Source: Brevibacterium atlanticum
Lineage (GTDB): Bacteria; Actinomycetota; Actinomycetes; Actinomycetales; Brevibacteriaceae
Direction of reading: 5' to 3'
Assembly (NCBI RefSeq): GCF_011617245.1
Contig: NZ_CP050152.1
Span: forward strand, 2,222,503 to 2,286,502
DNA: 64,000 nt
The position numbers and the translations under genes were made by a program. Shown here in pieces: positions 8,909 through 16,951 of this stretch. A model generated the notes under the pieces. That model saw only the letters and a list, made by a program, of their open reading frames with translations, searched no databases and was not told the DNA's origin. How positions within the stretch are numbered: the stretch's first letter is position 1; each line of letters starts with the position of its first letter.

Positions 8909-10080
8909 AGAACACTCCGGGACAGTTCGTCCTCGATGCGTTCGTTGAGCACTTCCTCGATCTCGGGCACCTGGATCTTCTGGATCACTTCGTTGAAGAA
9001 TCCGCGCACCACGAGCTGACGGGCGACATCCTCGGGGATGCCGCGGCTCATCAGGTAGAACAGGTGCTCCTCGTCGAAGCGTCCGGTCGAGGACGCGTGC
9101 CCGGCACCGGCGATGTCGCCGGTCTCGATCTCGAGGTTCGGCACCGAGTCCGCGCGTGCCCCATCGGTGAGGATGAGGTTGCGGTTGAGTTCGTAGGTGT
9201 CGATGTCGAGGGCTTCGGGCCGGATGAGCACGTCACCGATCCACACGCTGCGCGCGTCCTTGCCCTGCAGAGCGCCCTTGTAGTGGACGTTCGACTGGGC
9301 CTTCGGCGTGTTGTGGTCGATGTAGGTGCGGTGCTCGAGGTGCTGACCGGCATCGGCGAAGTAGAGTCCGAGCAGTTCGGCCTCTCCCCCGGCCGCCGAG
9401 TAGCGCACGTTCGTGTTCAGGCGCACGATGTCGCCGCCGAGGGTGATGTGGATGTGCTTGAGCTTCGCATCCTTGCCCACGATCGCGTCGTGCTGGCCGA
9501 GGTGGTGGGAACCGTCCTCCCACAGCTGCAGCGAGACGAAGGTGACGTCCGCGCCGTCGCCGACGACGAGCGAGACGAGCTCGGAGTACCGGGCCAGTCC
9601 CTCGTGTTCGACGACGATGGTCGCCTTCGAGTTCGCTCCGACGGACACGACGACATGGCCGTGCCCGATGGTCTCGCCGGTGCCGTCGGCATGGATGATC
9701 GCGGCCCGCTCGAGTTCGGTGTCGGCGGGGACCGAATAGTGCGTGACGGCAGAGGAACGGTTCGCGGCGACGGCGGCGGCCCGGTCCTCGGGCTCGAGGA
9801 TGCCCAGCTCCTGGGCGGACTCGAGCGAGATCTCCTCGACGGAGATGCCGGCGGGCAGATCGGAGTCGATCTTCAGCGACGCCTCGGTGGCGGCATCATC
9901 GAAGAAGTCGCTGATCTTGCGCACGGGTGAGAAGCGCCATTCCTCTTCCCGGCCGGTGGGCACGGGGAAGTCGGCGACGTCGAAGCTGCGGGTGCGAGCG
10001 TCGCGCTTCGAATCGGGCACCTGGACGTCGGAACCGTGCGAATGCTCCGAGAGGCCAAGCGGGTTGGTGGTATCAGTCAC
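8905..10080 (-). CDS. sufD: SufD, Fe-S scaffold complex subunit
   Basis: Partner of SufB and SufC in the SufBC2D scaffold, needed for iron acquisition during assembly. It has 391 residues. The family beta-helix region is evident (IHITLGGDIVRLNTNVRYSA and SNVHYKGALQGKDARSVWIG), and the C-terminal [22 protein letters not shown] is the SufBD core, with the histidine that in E. coli SufD helps bind the cluster. The ATG at 10080 follows the sufB stop by 41 bases and has GGAG upstream. Confidence 0.95.
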   Translation of the reverse strand: MTDTTNPLGLSEHSHGSDVQVPDSKRDARTRSFDVADFPVPTGREEEWRFSPVRKISDFFDDAATEASLKIDSDLPAGISVEEISLESAQELGILEPEDRAAAVAANRSSAVTHYSVPADTELERAAIIHADGTGETIGHGHVVVSVGANSKATIVVEHEGLARYSELVSLVVGDGADVTFVSLQLWEDGSHHLGQHDAIVGKDAKLKHIHITLGGDIVRLNTNVRYSAAGGEAELLGLYFADAGQHLEHRTYIDHNTPKAQSNVHYKGALQGKDARSVWIGDVLIRPEALDIDTYELNRNLILTDGARADSVPNLEIETGDIAGAGHASSTGRFDEEHLFYLMSRGIPEDVARQLVVRGFFNEVIQKIQVPEIEEVLNERIEDELSRSVL

Positions 10081-10121
10081 AGAAATACTCCTTTGAGCGC
10101 GGTGTGGGTGCTGAGCGGGCC

Positions 10122-11552
10122 TCAGCCCACCGCGCCTTCCATCTGCAGTTCGATGAGGCGGTTGAGTTCGAGGGCGTACTCCATCGGCAGCTCGCGGGCG
10201 ATCGGCTCGACGAAGCCGCGCACGATCATCGCCATCGCCTCGGTCTCCTCCATCCCGCGGGACATGAGGTAGAAGAGCTGATCCTCGCTCACCTTCGACA
10301 CAGTCGCCTCATGGCCGAGGGTCACATCGTCCTCGCGGATGTCGATGTAGGGGTATGTGTCGGACCGGGAGACGTTGTCGACGAGCAGAGCGTCGCAGAG
10401 GACGTTGTTCGACGATCCCTCGGCACCCGGGTGGACATGGACGAGTCCGCGGTAGCCGGCACGTCCGCCGCCGCGGGCCACGGACTTCGACACGATCGAG
10501 GAGTGGGTGTGCGGAGCGGCGTGGACCATCTTCGCACCGGTGTCCTGGTGCTGTCCCTCGCCGGCGAAGGCCACGGACAGCGTCTCGCCGCGGGCGTGCT
10601 CACCGGTCAGCCAGATGGCCGGGTACTTCATCGTCACCTTCGAGCCGATGTTGCCGTCGACCCATTCCATCGAGGCGCCCTCTTCGGCGATGGCACGCTT
10701 GGTGACGAGGTTGTAGACGTTGTTCGACCAGTTCTGGATAGTGGTGTAGCGGACCTTTGCGTCCTTCTTCGCCACGATCTCGACGACGGCCGAGTGCAGG
10801 GAGTCGGTCTTGTAGATCGGGGCCGTGCAGCCCTCGACGTAGTGAACCGAGGATCCCTCGTCGGCGATGATGAGCGTGCGCTCGAACTGGCCCATGTTCT
10901 CGGTGTTGATGCGGAAGTAGGCCTGCAGGGGGATCTCGACGTGGACGCCCTTGGGGACGTAGACGAAGGACCCGCCGGACCACACCGCGGTGTTGAGAGC
11001 CGCGAACTTGTTGTCGCCGGAGGGGATGATCGACCCGAAGTACTCTTCGAAGATCTCAGGGTGCTCACGCAGACCCGTGTCGGTGTCCATGAAGATGACA
11101 CCCTGGGACTCGAGTTCTTCGTTGATCTGGTGGTAGACGACCTCGGACTCATACTGAGCGGCCACACCGGCGACGAGGCGCTGCTTCTCCGCCTCCGGGA
11201 TGCCGAGCTTGTCGTAGGTGTTGCGGATGTCCTCGGGCAGGTCCTCCCACGAGGTGGCCTGGCCCTCGGTGGAGCGCACGAAGTACTTGATGTCGGCGAA
11301 GTCGATCCCGGTCAGATCGGCTCCCCAGTTCGGCATCGGCTTCTTGTCGAACAGGCGCAGGGCCTTGAGCCGACGCTTGAGCATCCACTCGGGTTCGTCC
11401 TTGAGCTTCGAGATGTTGCGCACGACCTCTTCGCTCAGCCCGCGGGTCGCGGTCGCACCTGCGTCGTTCTCGTCGTGCCAACCGTATGCATACTGTCCGA
11501 GGTCTTTGAGCTCGGGATTCGCATCGATGATCCGATTGCCTGTGTCAGTCAT
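10122..11552 (-). CDS. sufB: SufB, Fe-S cluster scaffold protein
   Basis: The main scaffold on which the nascent cluster is built. It has 476 residues, the normal length without intein, unlike the intein-split SufB of M. tuberculosis. Conserved stretches include [14 protein letters not shown] near residue 95, [10 protein letters not shown] near residue 255 with a cysteine, and [21 protein letters not shown] near residue 410. The ATG overlaps the sufR stop (ATGA), so regulator and scaffold are translated together. Confidence 0.97.
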   Translation of the reverse strand: MTDTGNRIIDANPELKDLGQYAYGWHDENDAGATATRGLSEEVVRNISKLKDEPEWMLKRRLKALRLFDKKPMPNWGADLTGIDFADIKYFVRSTEGQATSWEDLPEDIRNTYDKLGIPEAEKQRLVAGVAAQYESEVVYHQINEELESQGVIFMDTDTGLREHPEIFEEYFGSIIPSGDNKFAALNTAVWSGGSFVYVPKGVHVEIPLQAYFRINTENMGQFERTLIIADEGSSVHYVEGCTAPIYKTDSLHSAVVEIVAKKDAKVRYTTIQNWSNNVYNLVTKRAIAEEGASMEWVDGNIGSKVTMKYPAIWLTGEHARGETLSVAFAGEGQHQDTGAKMVHAAPHTHSSIVSKSVARGGGRAGYRGLVHVHPGAEGSSNNVLCDALLVDNVSRSDTYPYIDIREDDVTLGHEATVSKVSEDQLFYLMSRGMEETEAMAMIVRGFVEPIARELPMEYALELNRLIELQMEGAVG

Positions 11553-12268
11553 CGTGAACCTCCTTGAGGTCGATCATTGCTGTGGATGAGTGGTCTGGTC
11601 AGTTCCGAAGTCGGAATGTGGGTGGTGCACACATGGTCACCCTGCGCCAGCGAGGACAGCCGCCTGACATCGACGCCGAGGTAGTCGGAGAACATCGCGA
11701 GCTCTGCTTCGCAGATCTCCGGGTACTCCGCGGCCAGAGCCTGGATCGGACAGTGCCCCTGGCACAGCTGCATGGCCTCGAGTGGGGTTCCGGCCGCGAC
11801 CGGTGTCGCCGAAGCGGCGTACCCTTCACGGGTGAGCGCAGCAGCCAATGCGCGCGAGCGTGAGGCCACTGTGGTGCCCCCACGCTTATCGAGTTCGGGG
11901 CCGAGCCGATCGCGCAGACGTGCCACGAGATCCTCGGTGTATTCCTCGACGGCAGGCTTGCCGTGCCGATCCTCCATGAAGCGGAGGATGTTGACGGCGA
12001 GTTCGTCGTAGGAATGGCTGACCGAGTCGTGCCCGGCCGCCGTCACGACGTAATGCCTGGCCGGACGTCCTCGGCCTGCCTGTTTGCCGGCGAGGTCGCG
12101 GACCTCGATGAGGCCCTCACTCTCGAGGGCGTCCAGGTGACGTCGAATCGCCGCTGGGGTCAGATCGAGGGCTTTGGCCAGTGACGAAGCGGTGATCGGT
12201 CCTTCGTCGAGCACCGACTGGAAGACCTTCTGCCGGGTTCGGCGGTCCTCCGTATCGTTCGCAGCCAT
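11549..12268 (-). CDS. sufR: SufR, Fe-S-sensing repressor of the suf operon
   Basis: A 239-residue regulator. An N-terminal winged helix (residues about 15-70: [20 protein letters not shown]) recognises DNA. A C-terminal cysteine set ([17 protein letters not shown], then ICEAE, then HVCTTHIP) probably binds an Fe-S cluster, as in cyanobacterial and mycobacterial SufR. It is the first gene of the operon, so the system is autoregulated. AAGGAGGTG precedes the ATG at 12268. A matching operator lies 20-40 bases upstream. Confidence 0.94.
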   Translation of the reverse strand: MAANDTEDRRTRQKVFQSVLDEGPITASSLAKALDLTPAAIRRHLDALESEGLIEVRDLAGKQAGRGRPARHYVVTAAGHDSVSHSYDELAVNILRFMEDRHGKPAVEEYTEDLVARLRDRLGPELDKRGGTTVASRSRALAAALTREGYAASATPVAAGTPLEAMQLCQGHCPIQALAAEYPEICEAELAMFSDYLGVDVRRLSSLAQGDHVCTTHIPTSELTRPLIHSNDRPQGGSR

Positions 12269-12286
12269 AATCCACCTCCTTGACTA

Positions 12287-12306
12287 ACACAACAATAGTG
12301 TTGCGT
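12287..12306. promoter_or_regulatory. Probable SufR operator
   Basis: An imperfect 8+8 inverted repeat (ACACAACA-ATAG-TGTTGCGT, one mismatch) 20 bases before the sufR start. It contains CAAC-N6-GTTG at 12290-12303, the form described for cyanobacterial SufR. Read on the other strand it gives ACACT-N5-TGTGT, one base from the mycobacterial SufR motif as I recall it. Its place between promoter and first gene suits autorepression. Confidence 0.75.
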
Positions 12307-12322
12307 AATTTGTTCCGTAAAA

Positions 12323-12341
12323 CTAGGTGAGCCTAACCATT
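12323..12341. promoter_or_regulatory. DtxR/IdeR-like iron box in the suf / ABC divergent promoter
   Basis: On the minus strand the 19 bases read AATGGTTAGGCTCACCTAG. This agrees with the IdeR/DtxR consensus TTAGGTTAGGCTAACCTAA at 14 of 19 positions, including the central GGTTAGGCT. It lies 55-73 bases upstream of the sufR start and 30 bases upstream of the divergent ABC ATPase start, so it could control either or both. Visual match only. Confidence 0.55.
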
Positions 12342-12359
12342 GCGGCTTTCGACGCGTCG

Positions 12360-12365
12360 TAGAAT
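12360..12365 (+). promoter_or_regulatory. -10 element of a probable leaderless promoter (ABC ATPase)
   Basis: TAGAAT followed by exactly six bases and then the GTG at 12372. Transcription would start at or next to the first base of the start codon. No Shine-Dalgarno sequence fits in the gap. Confidence 0.7.
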
Positions 12366-12371
12366 GGTCGG

Positions 12372-13289
12372 GTGTCATCTTCGGCCCTGACCATCCGCGG
12401 TCTCCATTACTCGTACGGCGCTCATCACGTCGTCGACGGAATCGATCTCGACGCGCACGCAGGTTCCATCCTCGGCGTGCTCGGTCCCAACGGCGCGGGC
12501 AAGTCGACGACCATCTCCCTGGCCGTGGGCACCCGTCGCCCCGATGCCGGGACCGTGCGGATCTTCGGCCATGACCCCGTCACCGATCATGAGACGACCT
12601 CTCAGCTGGCCGGAGTGATGCTCCAGGACGGCGGACTGCCGATGAGCGCGAAGCCGCTGCAGGTGCTCCGTCACCTCTCCTCCCTCTATGCCGACCCCCT
12701 CTCTGTCGAAGAGCTCGCCGGTCCCCTGGGTCTCCATGAGTTCTCCGGCCGTGCGATGCGCCGCCTCTCGGGCGGCCAGAAGCAAAGGGTCGCGCTCGCG
12801 GCCGCCTTGATCGGCCGGCCGTCGCTGGTCTTCCTCGACGAACCCTGCGCGGGTCTCGACCCCCAGGCGCGCGAAGTCGTCCACTCCTTCATCCGCGATC
12901 TCGCCGACCAAGGCGTCGCCGTCGTGCTCACCACCCACGACCTCGTCGAGGCGGAGGAGCTCTCCGATGAGGTCGTCGTCATCGATCGCGGCCGGATCAT
13001 CGCCCAAGGTGCGCCCGAAGAGCTGCGCAACGCGTCCGATGACTCGCGTCGCCTCGACATCCGACTCGATCGCCCCGCCGTACCGGAACTGCTCAGGCGC
13101 CTGTGCGATATCGCGCCCGCCTCGGCGCAGGGGACGACGATCACCGTCGAAGGTGCGCTGACAACGGCACAGATCGCCTCGGTGTGCACCGCCATCGCTG
13201 ATACGGGAGCGCAGATCGACGATCTCGATATGCATGCTCAGTCCCTAGCCGACGTCTTCTTCGAGCTCACGGGGAGGCCCCTGCGATGA
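12372..13289 (+). CDS. ABC transporter ATP-binding protein (DrrA/CcmA-like)
   Basis: ATPase of an ABC-2 type exporter, 305 residues. GPNGAGKSTT Walker A near residue 37, LSGGQKQRVALAAALI signature, FLDEPCAGLDP Walker B and TTHDLVEAEELSD switch region are present. A C-terminal extension of about 80 residues (from RRLDIRLDRP) is usual for this subfamily. The start is GTG 12372, probably leaderless. The permease gene overlaps the stop by 4 bases and ctaA follows. The same ABC pair stands beside ctaA in mycobacteria (the Rv1456c-1458c region). The substrate is unknown; a role in heme A or oxidase biogenesis is inference. Confidence 0.9.
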   Translation: MSSSALTIRGLHYSYGAHHVVDGIDLDAHAGSILGVLGPNGAGKSTTISLAVGTRRPDAGTVRIFGHDPVTDHETTSQLAGVMLQDGGLPMSAKPLQVLRHLSSLYADPLSVEELAGPLGLHEFSGRAMRRLSGGQKQRVALAAALIGRPSLVFLDEPCAGLDPQAREVVHSFIRDLADQGVAVVLTTHDLVEAEELSDEVVVIDRGRIIAQGAPEELRNASDDSRRLDIRLDRPAVPELLRRLCDIAPASAQGTTITVEGALTTAQIASVCTAIADTGAQIDDLDMHAQSLADVFFELTGRPLR

Positions 13290-14017
13290 GTTTGCAGCGC
13301 ATCTTCTCACAGGCGAAGTTCGAGACGGTCGCCGTGCTGCGCAACGGCGAGCAGCTCCTCATCTCCCTGGTCTTCCCGCTCGGTCTGCTCATCTTCCTTG
13401 CGAAGTCTCCCCTGCTCACAGGTCTCGGGGTCATCTCCCCCGATGCCTCTCCGCTGACGATCGCCGTGCCCGGAGCGCTCAGCCTCAGCCTCGCCTCCAG
13501 TGCTTTCACCGGTCAGGCGATCGCGACGGCCTTCGACCGCAGGTACGGGGTGCTGCGCCAGCTGGCGACGACCCCACTGGGCACGAACGGTCTCATCCTC
13601 GGCAAACTCGGCGCCGTCATCATCGTCGTGCTCATCCAGTTCGCGCTCGTGCTCGCGGTCTCTCTCGCCCTCGGCTTCCGCGGACCCATCGATGTCCTCG
13701 GAGCGGTCTTGGCCACGGTGTTCGGCACCGCGGCGCTGCTCTCGCTCGGGCTGCTCATGGCCGGGACCGTCCGCGCCGAGGCGACGCTGGCGGGATCGAA
13801 TCTCATCTGGGTGCTCATGGCCGGCGTCGGTGGCCTCGTCATCGCGCCTCCGGGAGAATGGGGAACGGTCGTGAGCTACCTGCCCTCCGGCGCGCTCGGC
13901 GATGCGATGCGCGCGGCCGTGGGCTCAGGGAACATCGACATCAAGGCAATCATCGTGCTCCTCGTCTGGGGGCTGGTGGGAACGCTTGCGGCACGCAGGT
14001 GGTTCCGTTTCGAATGA
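13286..14017 (+). CDS. ABC-2 type transporter permease
   Basis: A 243-residue integral membrane partner of the preceding ATPase. About six hydrophobic segments are visible, beginning with LLISLVFPLGLLIFLA near residues 25-40 and ending with IIVLLVWGLVGTLAA near 220-235. The middle carries RRYGVLRQLATTPL, a cytoplasmic loop typical of ABC-2 permeases. ATG 13286 overlaps the ATPase stop; its own stop lies 8 bases before the ctaA start. No substrate can be inferred. Confidence 0.88.
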   Translation: MSLQRIFSQAKFETVAVLRNGEQLLISLVFPLGLLIFLAKSPLLTGLGVISPDASPLTIAVPGALSLSLASSAFTGQAIATAFDRRYGVLRQLATTPLGTNGLILGKLGAVIIVVLIQFALVLAVSLALGFRGPIDVLGAVLATVFGTAALLSLGLLMAGTVRAEATLAGSNLIWVLMAGVGGLVIAPPGEWGTVVSYLPSGALGDAMRAAVGSGNIDIKAIIVLLVWGLVGTLAARRWFRFE

Positions 14018-14025
14018 GGAGTGAA

Positions 14026-14928
14026 GTGGTCACGAAGAAGATCCGCATCGCCGCGTGGGCGATGCTCATCGCCCAGGCCGGGATCATCCTGACCGGCGGC
14101 ATCGTCAGGCTCAGCGGTTCAGGACTCGGGTGCTCCGACTGGCCCAAGTGCACTCCGGACTCGCTCGTGGCCACCAGCGAGATGGGCATCCACGGCGCGA
14201 TCGAGTTCGGCAACCGCCTGCTCGCGATCGTGCTGGCGATGCTCGGCGCACTCATCGCACTGATGCTGTGGAAGCATCGGAAGAAGCGTCCCGATCTCTT
14301 CTGGCTCGACATCGGCCTGCTCGCCATCGTCCCGGTCCAGGCCGTGGTCGGAGGGATCACCGTATGGACGAAGCTCAACCCCTGGGTCGTCGCGGGACAT
14401 TTCGTGCCCTCGGCCATCGCCGTCGGCGTGGCCGCCTACTTCGTCCGCCGCACCTACGACACGGGCGTCCGGCTGGGCACCAAGGCATCGACGCCGCTGC
14501 CGACACTGGGCTGGATCATCCTCGCCCTCACGGCGATCATCGTCGTCTTCGGCGTGCTCACCACCGGGGCCGGCCCGCACTCGGGATCGACGATGTCGAC
14601 CCGCAACGGACTCGACAACATCTGGATCACGCGGGCGCACGCCTTCCCGGTCTGGCTGCTCGTCATCACCACCGTCACCGCCCTCGTGCTCGCGAAGCGG
14701 AAGGCCCAGACGGCGATGATCGCTCCGCTCTCCGTCCTCCTCGGCGTCGAGGTCATCCAGGGCATCATCGGCTACGTCCAGTACTTCCTCGGCGTTCCCG
14801 AACTGCTCGTGGCCTTCCACATGATCGGCCTCTCGGCGACCATTGCGGCAGCTGTGGCCGTGCTGGACAGCGCCTATCCGAGGAGCACCGATGTCTCGTC
14901 CGATCGGTCCCTGACCGTGGTTTCCTGA
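14026..14928 (+). CDS. ctaA: Heme A synthase CtaA (COX15 family)
   Basis: Oxidises the C8 methyl of heme O to the formyl group of heme A for aa3-type cytochrome oxidase. The integral membrane protein has about 300 residues and eight predicted helices. The cysteine pair in GLGCSDWPKCTP near residue 35 matches the extracytoplasmic CtaA pair. Heme-ligand histidines are visible in HGAIEFGNR, AGHFVP, TRAHAFPVW and AFHMIG. I prefer GTG 14026 because AGGAG lies four bases upstream; an in-frame ATG at 14014 overlapping the permease stop would add four residues. It is the third gene of the ABC-ctaA unit and converges on ctaB. Confidence 0.92.
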   Translation: MVTKKIRIAAWAMLIAQAGIILTGGIVRLSGSGLGCSDWPKCTPDSLVATSEMGIHGAIEFGNRLLAIVLAMLGALIALMLWKHRKKRPDLFWLDIGLLAIVPVQAVVGGITVWTKLNPWVVAGHFVPSAIAVGVAAYFVRRTYDTGVRLGTKASTPLPTLGWIILALTAIIVVFGVLTTGAGPHSGSTMSTRNGLDNIWITRAHAFPVWLLVITTVTALVLAKRKAQTAMIAPLSVLLGVEVIQGIIGYVQYFLGVPELLVAFHMIGLSATIAAAVAVLDSAYPRSTDVSSDRSLTVVS

Positions 14929-15053
14929 TCGCGCCGGCGACTCTCGCCGAACTCATGACCGGACCCGCGCAGATGCAGGCGCTCATGGGAATGAAGACGA
15001 TAGGCATCGACGAACTCCTGAGCGCCGGCTGACCACGCCGAGGCTGACCCGTC

Positions 15054-15100
15054 CACAACGAAGGCTCGCCACCCTCAGAGGGTGACGAGCCTTCGTTGTG
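15054..15100. terminator. Bidirectional terminator between ctaA and ctaB
   Basis: A 15-bp perfect stem (15054-15068 with 15086-15100), one mismatch, then six more pairs around a 3-base loop. It sits between two convergent genes and can serve both. Confidence 0.85.
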
Positions 15101-15129
15101 CACGAGAGTGCTCGGCTGCTGCTCTCAGC

Positions 15130-16116
15130 TCACCAGAGGCCGGGGATGAGCGTTTCGACGAAGGGGTCGATGGCCACGGCGAGGAACAGCAGCGACAGGT
15201 AGGTGATCGAACCATGGAAGACCTTCATCGCCTTGAGCGAGGTCCCTTCCTTGCCCTTCTTGGCTCGCGAGACCAGCGAATAGCACGACCACAGGAACCA
15301 GGCACCCGCACCGACGGCGACGATCGTGTAGACCGGGCCCATCGGAGCCACGGGGATGAGAACGAGCGAGCAGGCGATCATCGCCCAGGTGTAGAGGATC
15401 ATCTGGCGGCCGACGGAGGTCGGCGGCACCTTCGACGGCAGCATCGGAACATCCGCGGCATCGTAATCGGCCTTGTACTTGATCGCCAGCGGCCAATAGT
15501 GCGGCGGCGTCCAGAAGAAGACGACGAGGAAGAGCAGCACGGGCTCCCAGGACACTCCGCCGGTCACGGCCGACCAGCCGATGAGCACGGGCATGCACCC
15601 GGCTGCTCCGCCCCACACGATGTTCTGCGAGGTGCGACGTTTGAGGATGAGCGTGTAGAAGACGGCATAGAGGAGGATCGCCGAGGCCGTCAGGCCCGCT
15701 GTCACCCAGTTCGTGAAGCCGCCGAGCCAGAAGATCGAGCCGAGGCCGAGGACCGTCGCAAAGATCAGTGCCGCACGCGGGCTGATCTCGCCGGTCACCA
15801 GCGGACGGTCCTTCGTCCGCTCCATCTTGGCGTCGATGTCACGGTCGACATAGCAGTTGAACACCGATGCCGACGCCGCGGCGGCGGCACCGCCGATGAG
15901 CGTATTGATGACCAGCCAGATGTTCGGCATGCCGTGAGCGGCCAGGAACATCACCGGGGCGGTGGTGACGAGGAGCAGCTCGATGACGCGCGGCTTCGTC
16001 AGGGCGATGTAGGCACTGATGATCGACCGTGGTCGGGTGGAGAGGCTCTGCTCGTCGATGGCCCTCTGCAGAGGACGTTCGCTCTGCGCTTCACGGTTCT
16101 GACGAAGTTTGCTCAC
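15130..16116 (-). CDS. ctaB: Protoheme IX farnesyltransferase (heme O synthase) CtaB
   Basis: Transfers a farnesyl group to heme B to make heme O, the substrate of CtaA. It is a UbiA-family membrane prenyltransferase of 328 residues. The polar motif NCYVDRDIDAKMERTKDRP near residues 85-105 gives the N-x3-D-x3-D site, and YDAADVPMLP lies in the second polar loop. About nine hydrophobic helices follow the family pattern. The start is GTG 16116 and appears leaderless. Together with ctaA and SURF1 it indicates an aerobic organism with heme A oxidase. Confidence 0.95.
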   Translation of the reverse strand: MSKLRQNREAQSERPLQRAIDEQSLSTRPRSIISAYIALTKPRVIELLLVTTAPVMFLAAHGMPNIWLVINTLIGGAAAAASASVFNCYVDRDIDAKMERTKDRPLVTGEISPRAALIFATVLGLGSIFWLGGFTNWVTAGLTASAILLYAVFYTLILKRRTSQNIVWGGAAGCMPVLIGWSAVTGGVSWEPVLLFLVVFFWTPPHYWPLAIKYKADYDAADVPMLPSKVPPTSVGRQMILYTWAMIACSLVLIPVAPMGPVYTIVAVGAGAWFLWSCYSLVSRAKKGKEGTSLKAMKVFHGSITYLSLLFLAVAIDPFVETLIPGLW

Positions 16117-16123
16117 GCCCTCG

Positions 16124-16129
16124 ATTCTA
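16124..16129 (-). promoter_or_regulatory. -10 element of a probable leaderless promoter (ctaB)
   Basis: On the minus strand TAGAAT is followed by seven bases (CGAGGGC) and then the GTG start of ctaB at 16116. No separate Shine-Dalgarno spacing is possible. Confidence 0.65.
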
Positions 16130-16212
16130 CCTCTCGTCGAATATTTTGCCAGTCGGTGCGCACCGTGTCCCCGGCGCGCTTTCAGGCTCAGCGTGGACCC
16201 CGCGAAGCTCCC

Positions 16213-16734
16213 TCACCGTCGCGCGGAATCGCGCGCAATGCTGATGAGGAAGGCCACCGCCGCACAGACGGGGGCGAGCAGGACGACTTGGATGATGAGT
16301 GCTGAGACGAGGCTCACCGAGGCGGCGGAGACGTCGCTGCCGAGGACCGCGGCGTCGACGCCGAGGCCCACGACCCCGCACAGTACGGAGTAGACGAGCG
16401 CCGTGGAGGAGACGAGTCCGCCGCGGCGGGCCGTGAGCATGACCACGAGCGCGGAGATGAAGGGAATGACCAGCACCAGCGTGCCCAGGACCCAGAGCAC
16501 GAGGGCGCTGAGGTCGAACCCTCCGCGCAGCGGTCGGCCGAGTGCCGAGGACACGGCGATCGTGGCGAGGATGAGCAGCAGCGGAATGCTCACACCGATC
16601 CGGGCGACGAATCGACGCACCGGCAGGGTCTGTGCGGCCACCTCGGCGAAGTCCGGGCGGCGGAGCGAAGAGAGCTTCGAGCGTTCACGTGCGACGGCGA
16701 CGGCGTCACGTCTCGGCTTCGCTCCTCGGACCAC
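16213..16734 (-). CDS. Hypothetical four-helix membrane protein
   Basis: I do not recognise this family. The 173-residue protein has a basic N-terminus (VRGAKPRRDAVAVARERSK, about 45 residues, cytosolic) and then four hydrophobic segments near residues 46-66, 75-98, 105-128 and 138-165. No catalytic motif is evident. GTG 16734 follows AAAGGGG with six bases between, a good ribosome site. It lies between ctaB (same strand) and the divergent tkt, with no overlap to either. Codon use looks like the neighbours. Possible roles in oxidase assembly or transport are guesses. Confidence 0.65.
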   Translation of the reverse strand: MVRGAKPRRDAVAVARERSKLSSLRRPDFAEVAAQTLPVRRFVARIGVSIPLLLILATIAVSSALGRPLRGGFDLSALVLWVLGTLVLVIPFISALVVMLTARRGGLVSSTALVYSVLCGVVGLGVDAAVLGSDVSAASVSLVSALIIQVVLLAPVCAAVAFLISIARDSARR

Positions 16735-16951
16735 TGGGTCCCCTTTCGCATTCGAACTGCTTTTCTTCGGCTCCTCGCGGACTCCGACAGCTGAGTCACT
16801 AAGTGTGTGCGAAACCTCACTCTACCCGCCGGTAGCCGGAATGTCCCGCCCAGCGGCCCACCACCCGATGCGGACGCTCAGCGCGCCGGGCATCCGGCGC
16901 GGTAGAGTTTGAGTGCACGCTCTTCAGACGAACGAAGGATCGCTCGACGAC

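Noticed and set aside
10122-11552. Possible intein in SufB
   Set aside because: The gene has the normal intein-free length and continuous SufB motifs.
16913-16951. GTG 16913 as the tkt start
   Set aside because: It lacks a ribosome site, lies too close (4 bases) to the -10-like TAGAGT for a leaderless start, and adds residues absent from the family.
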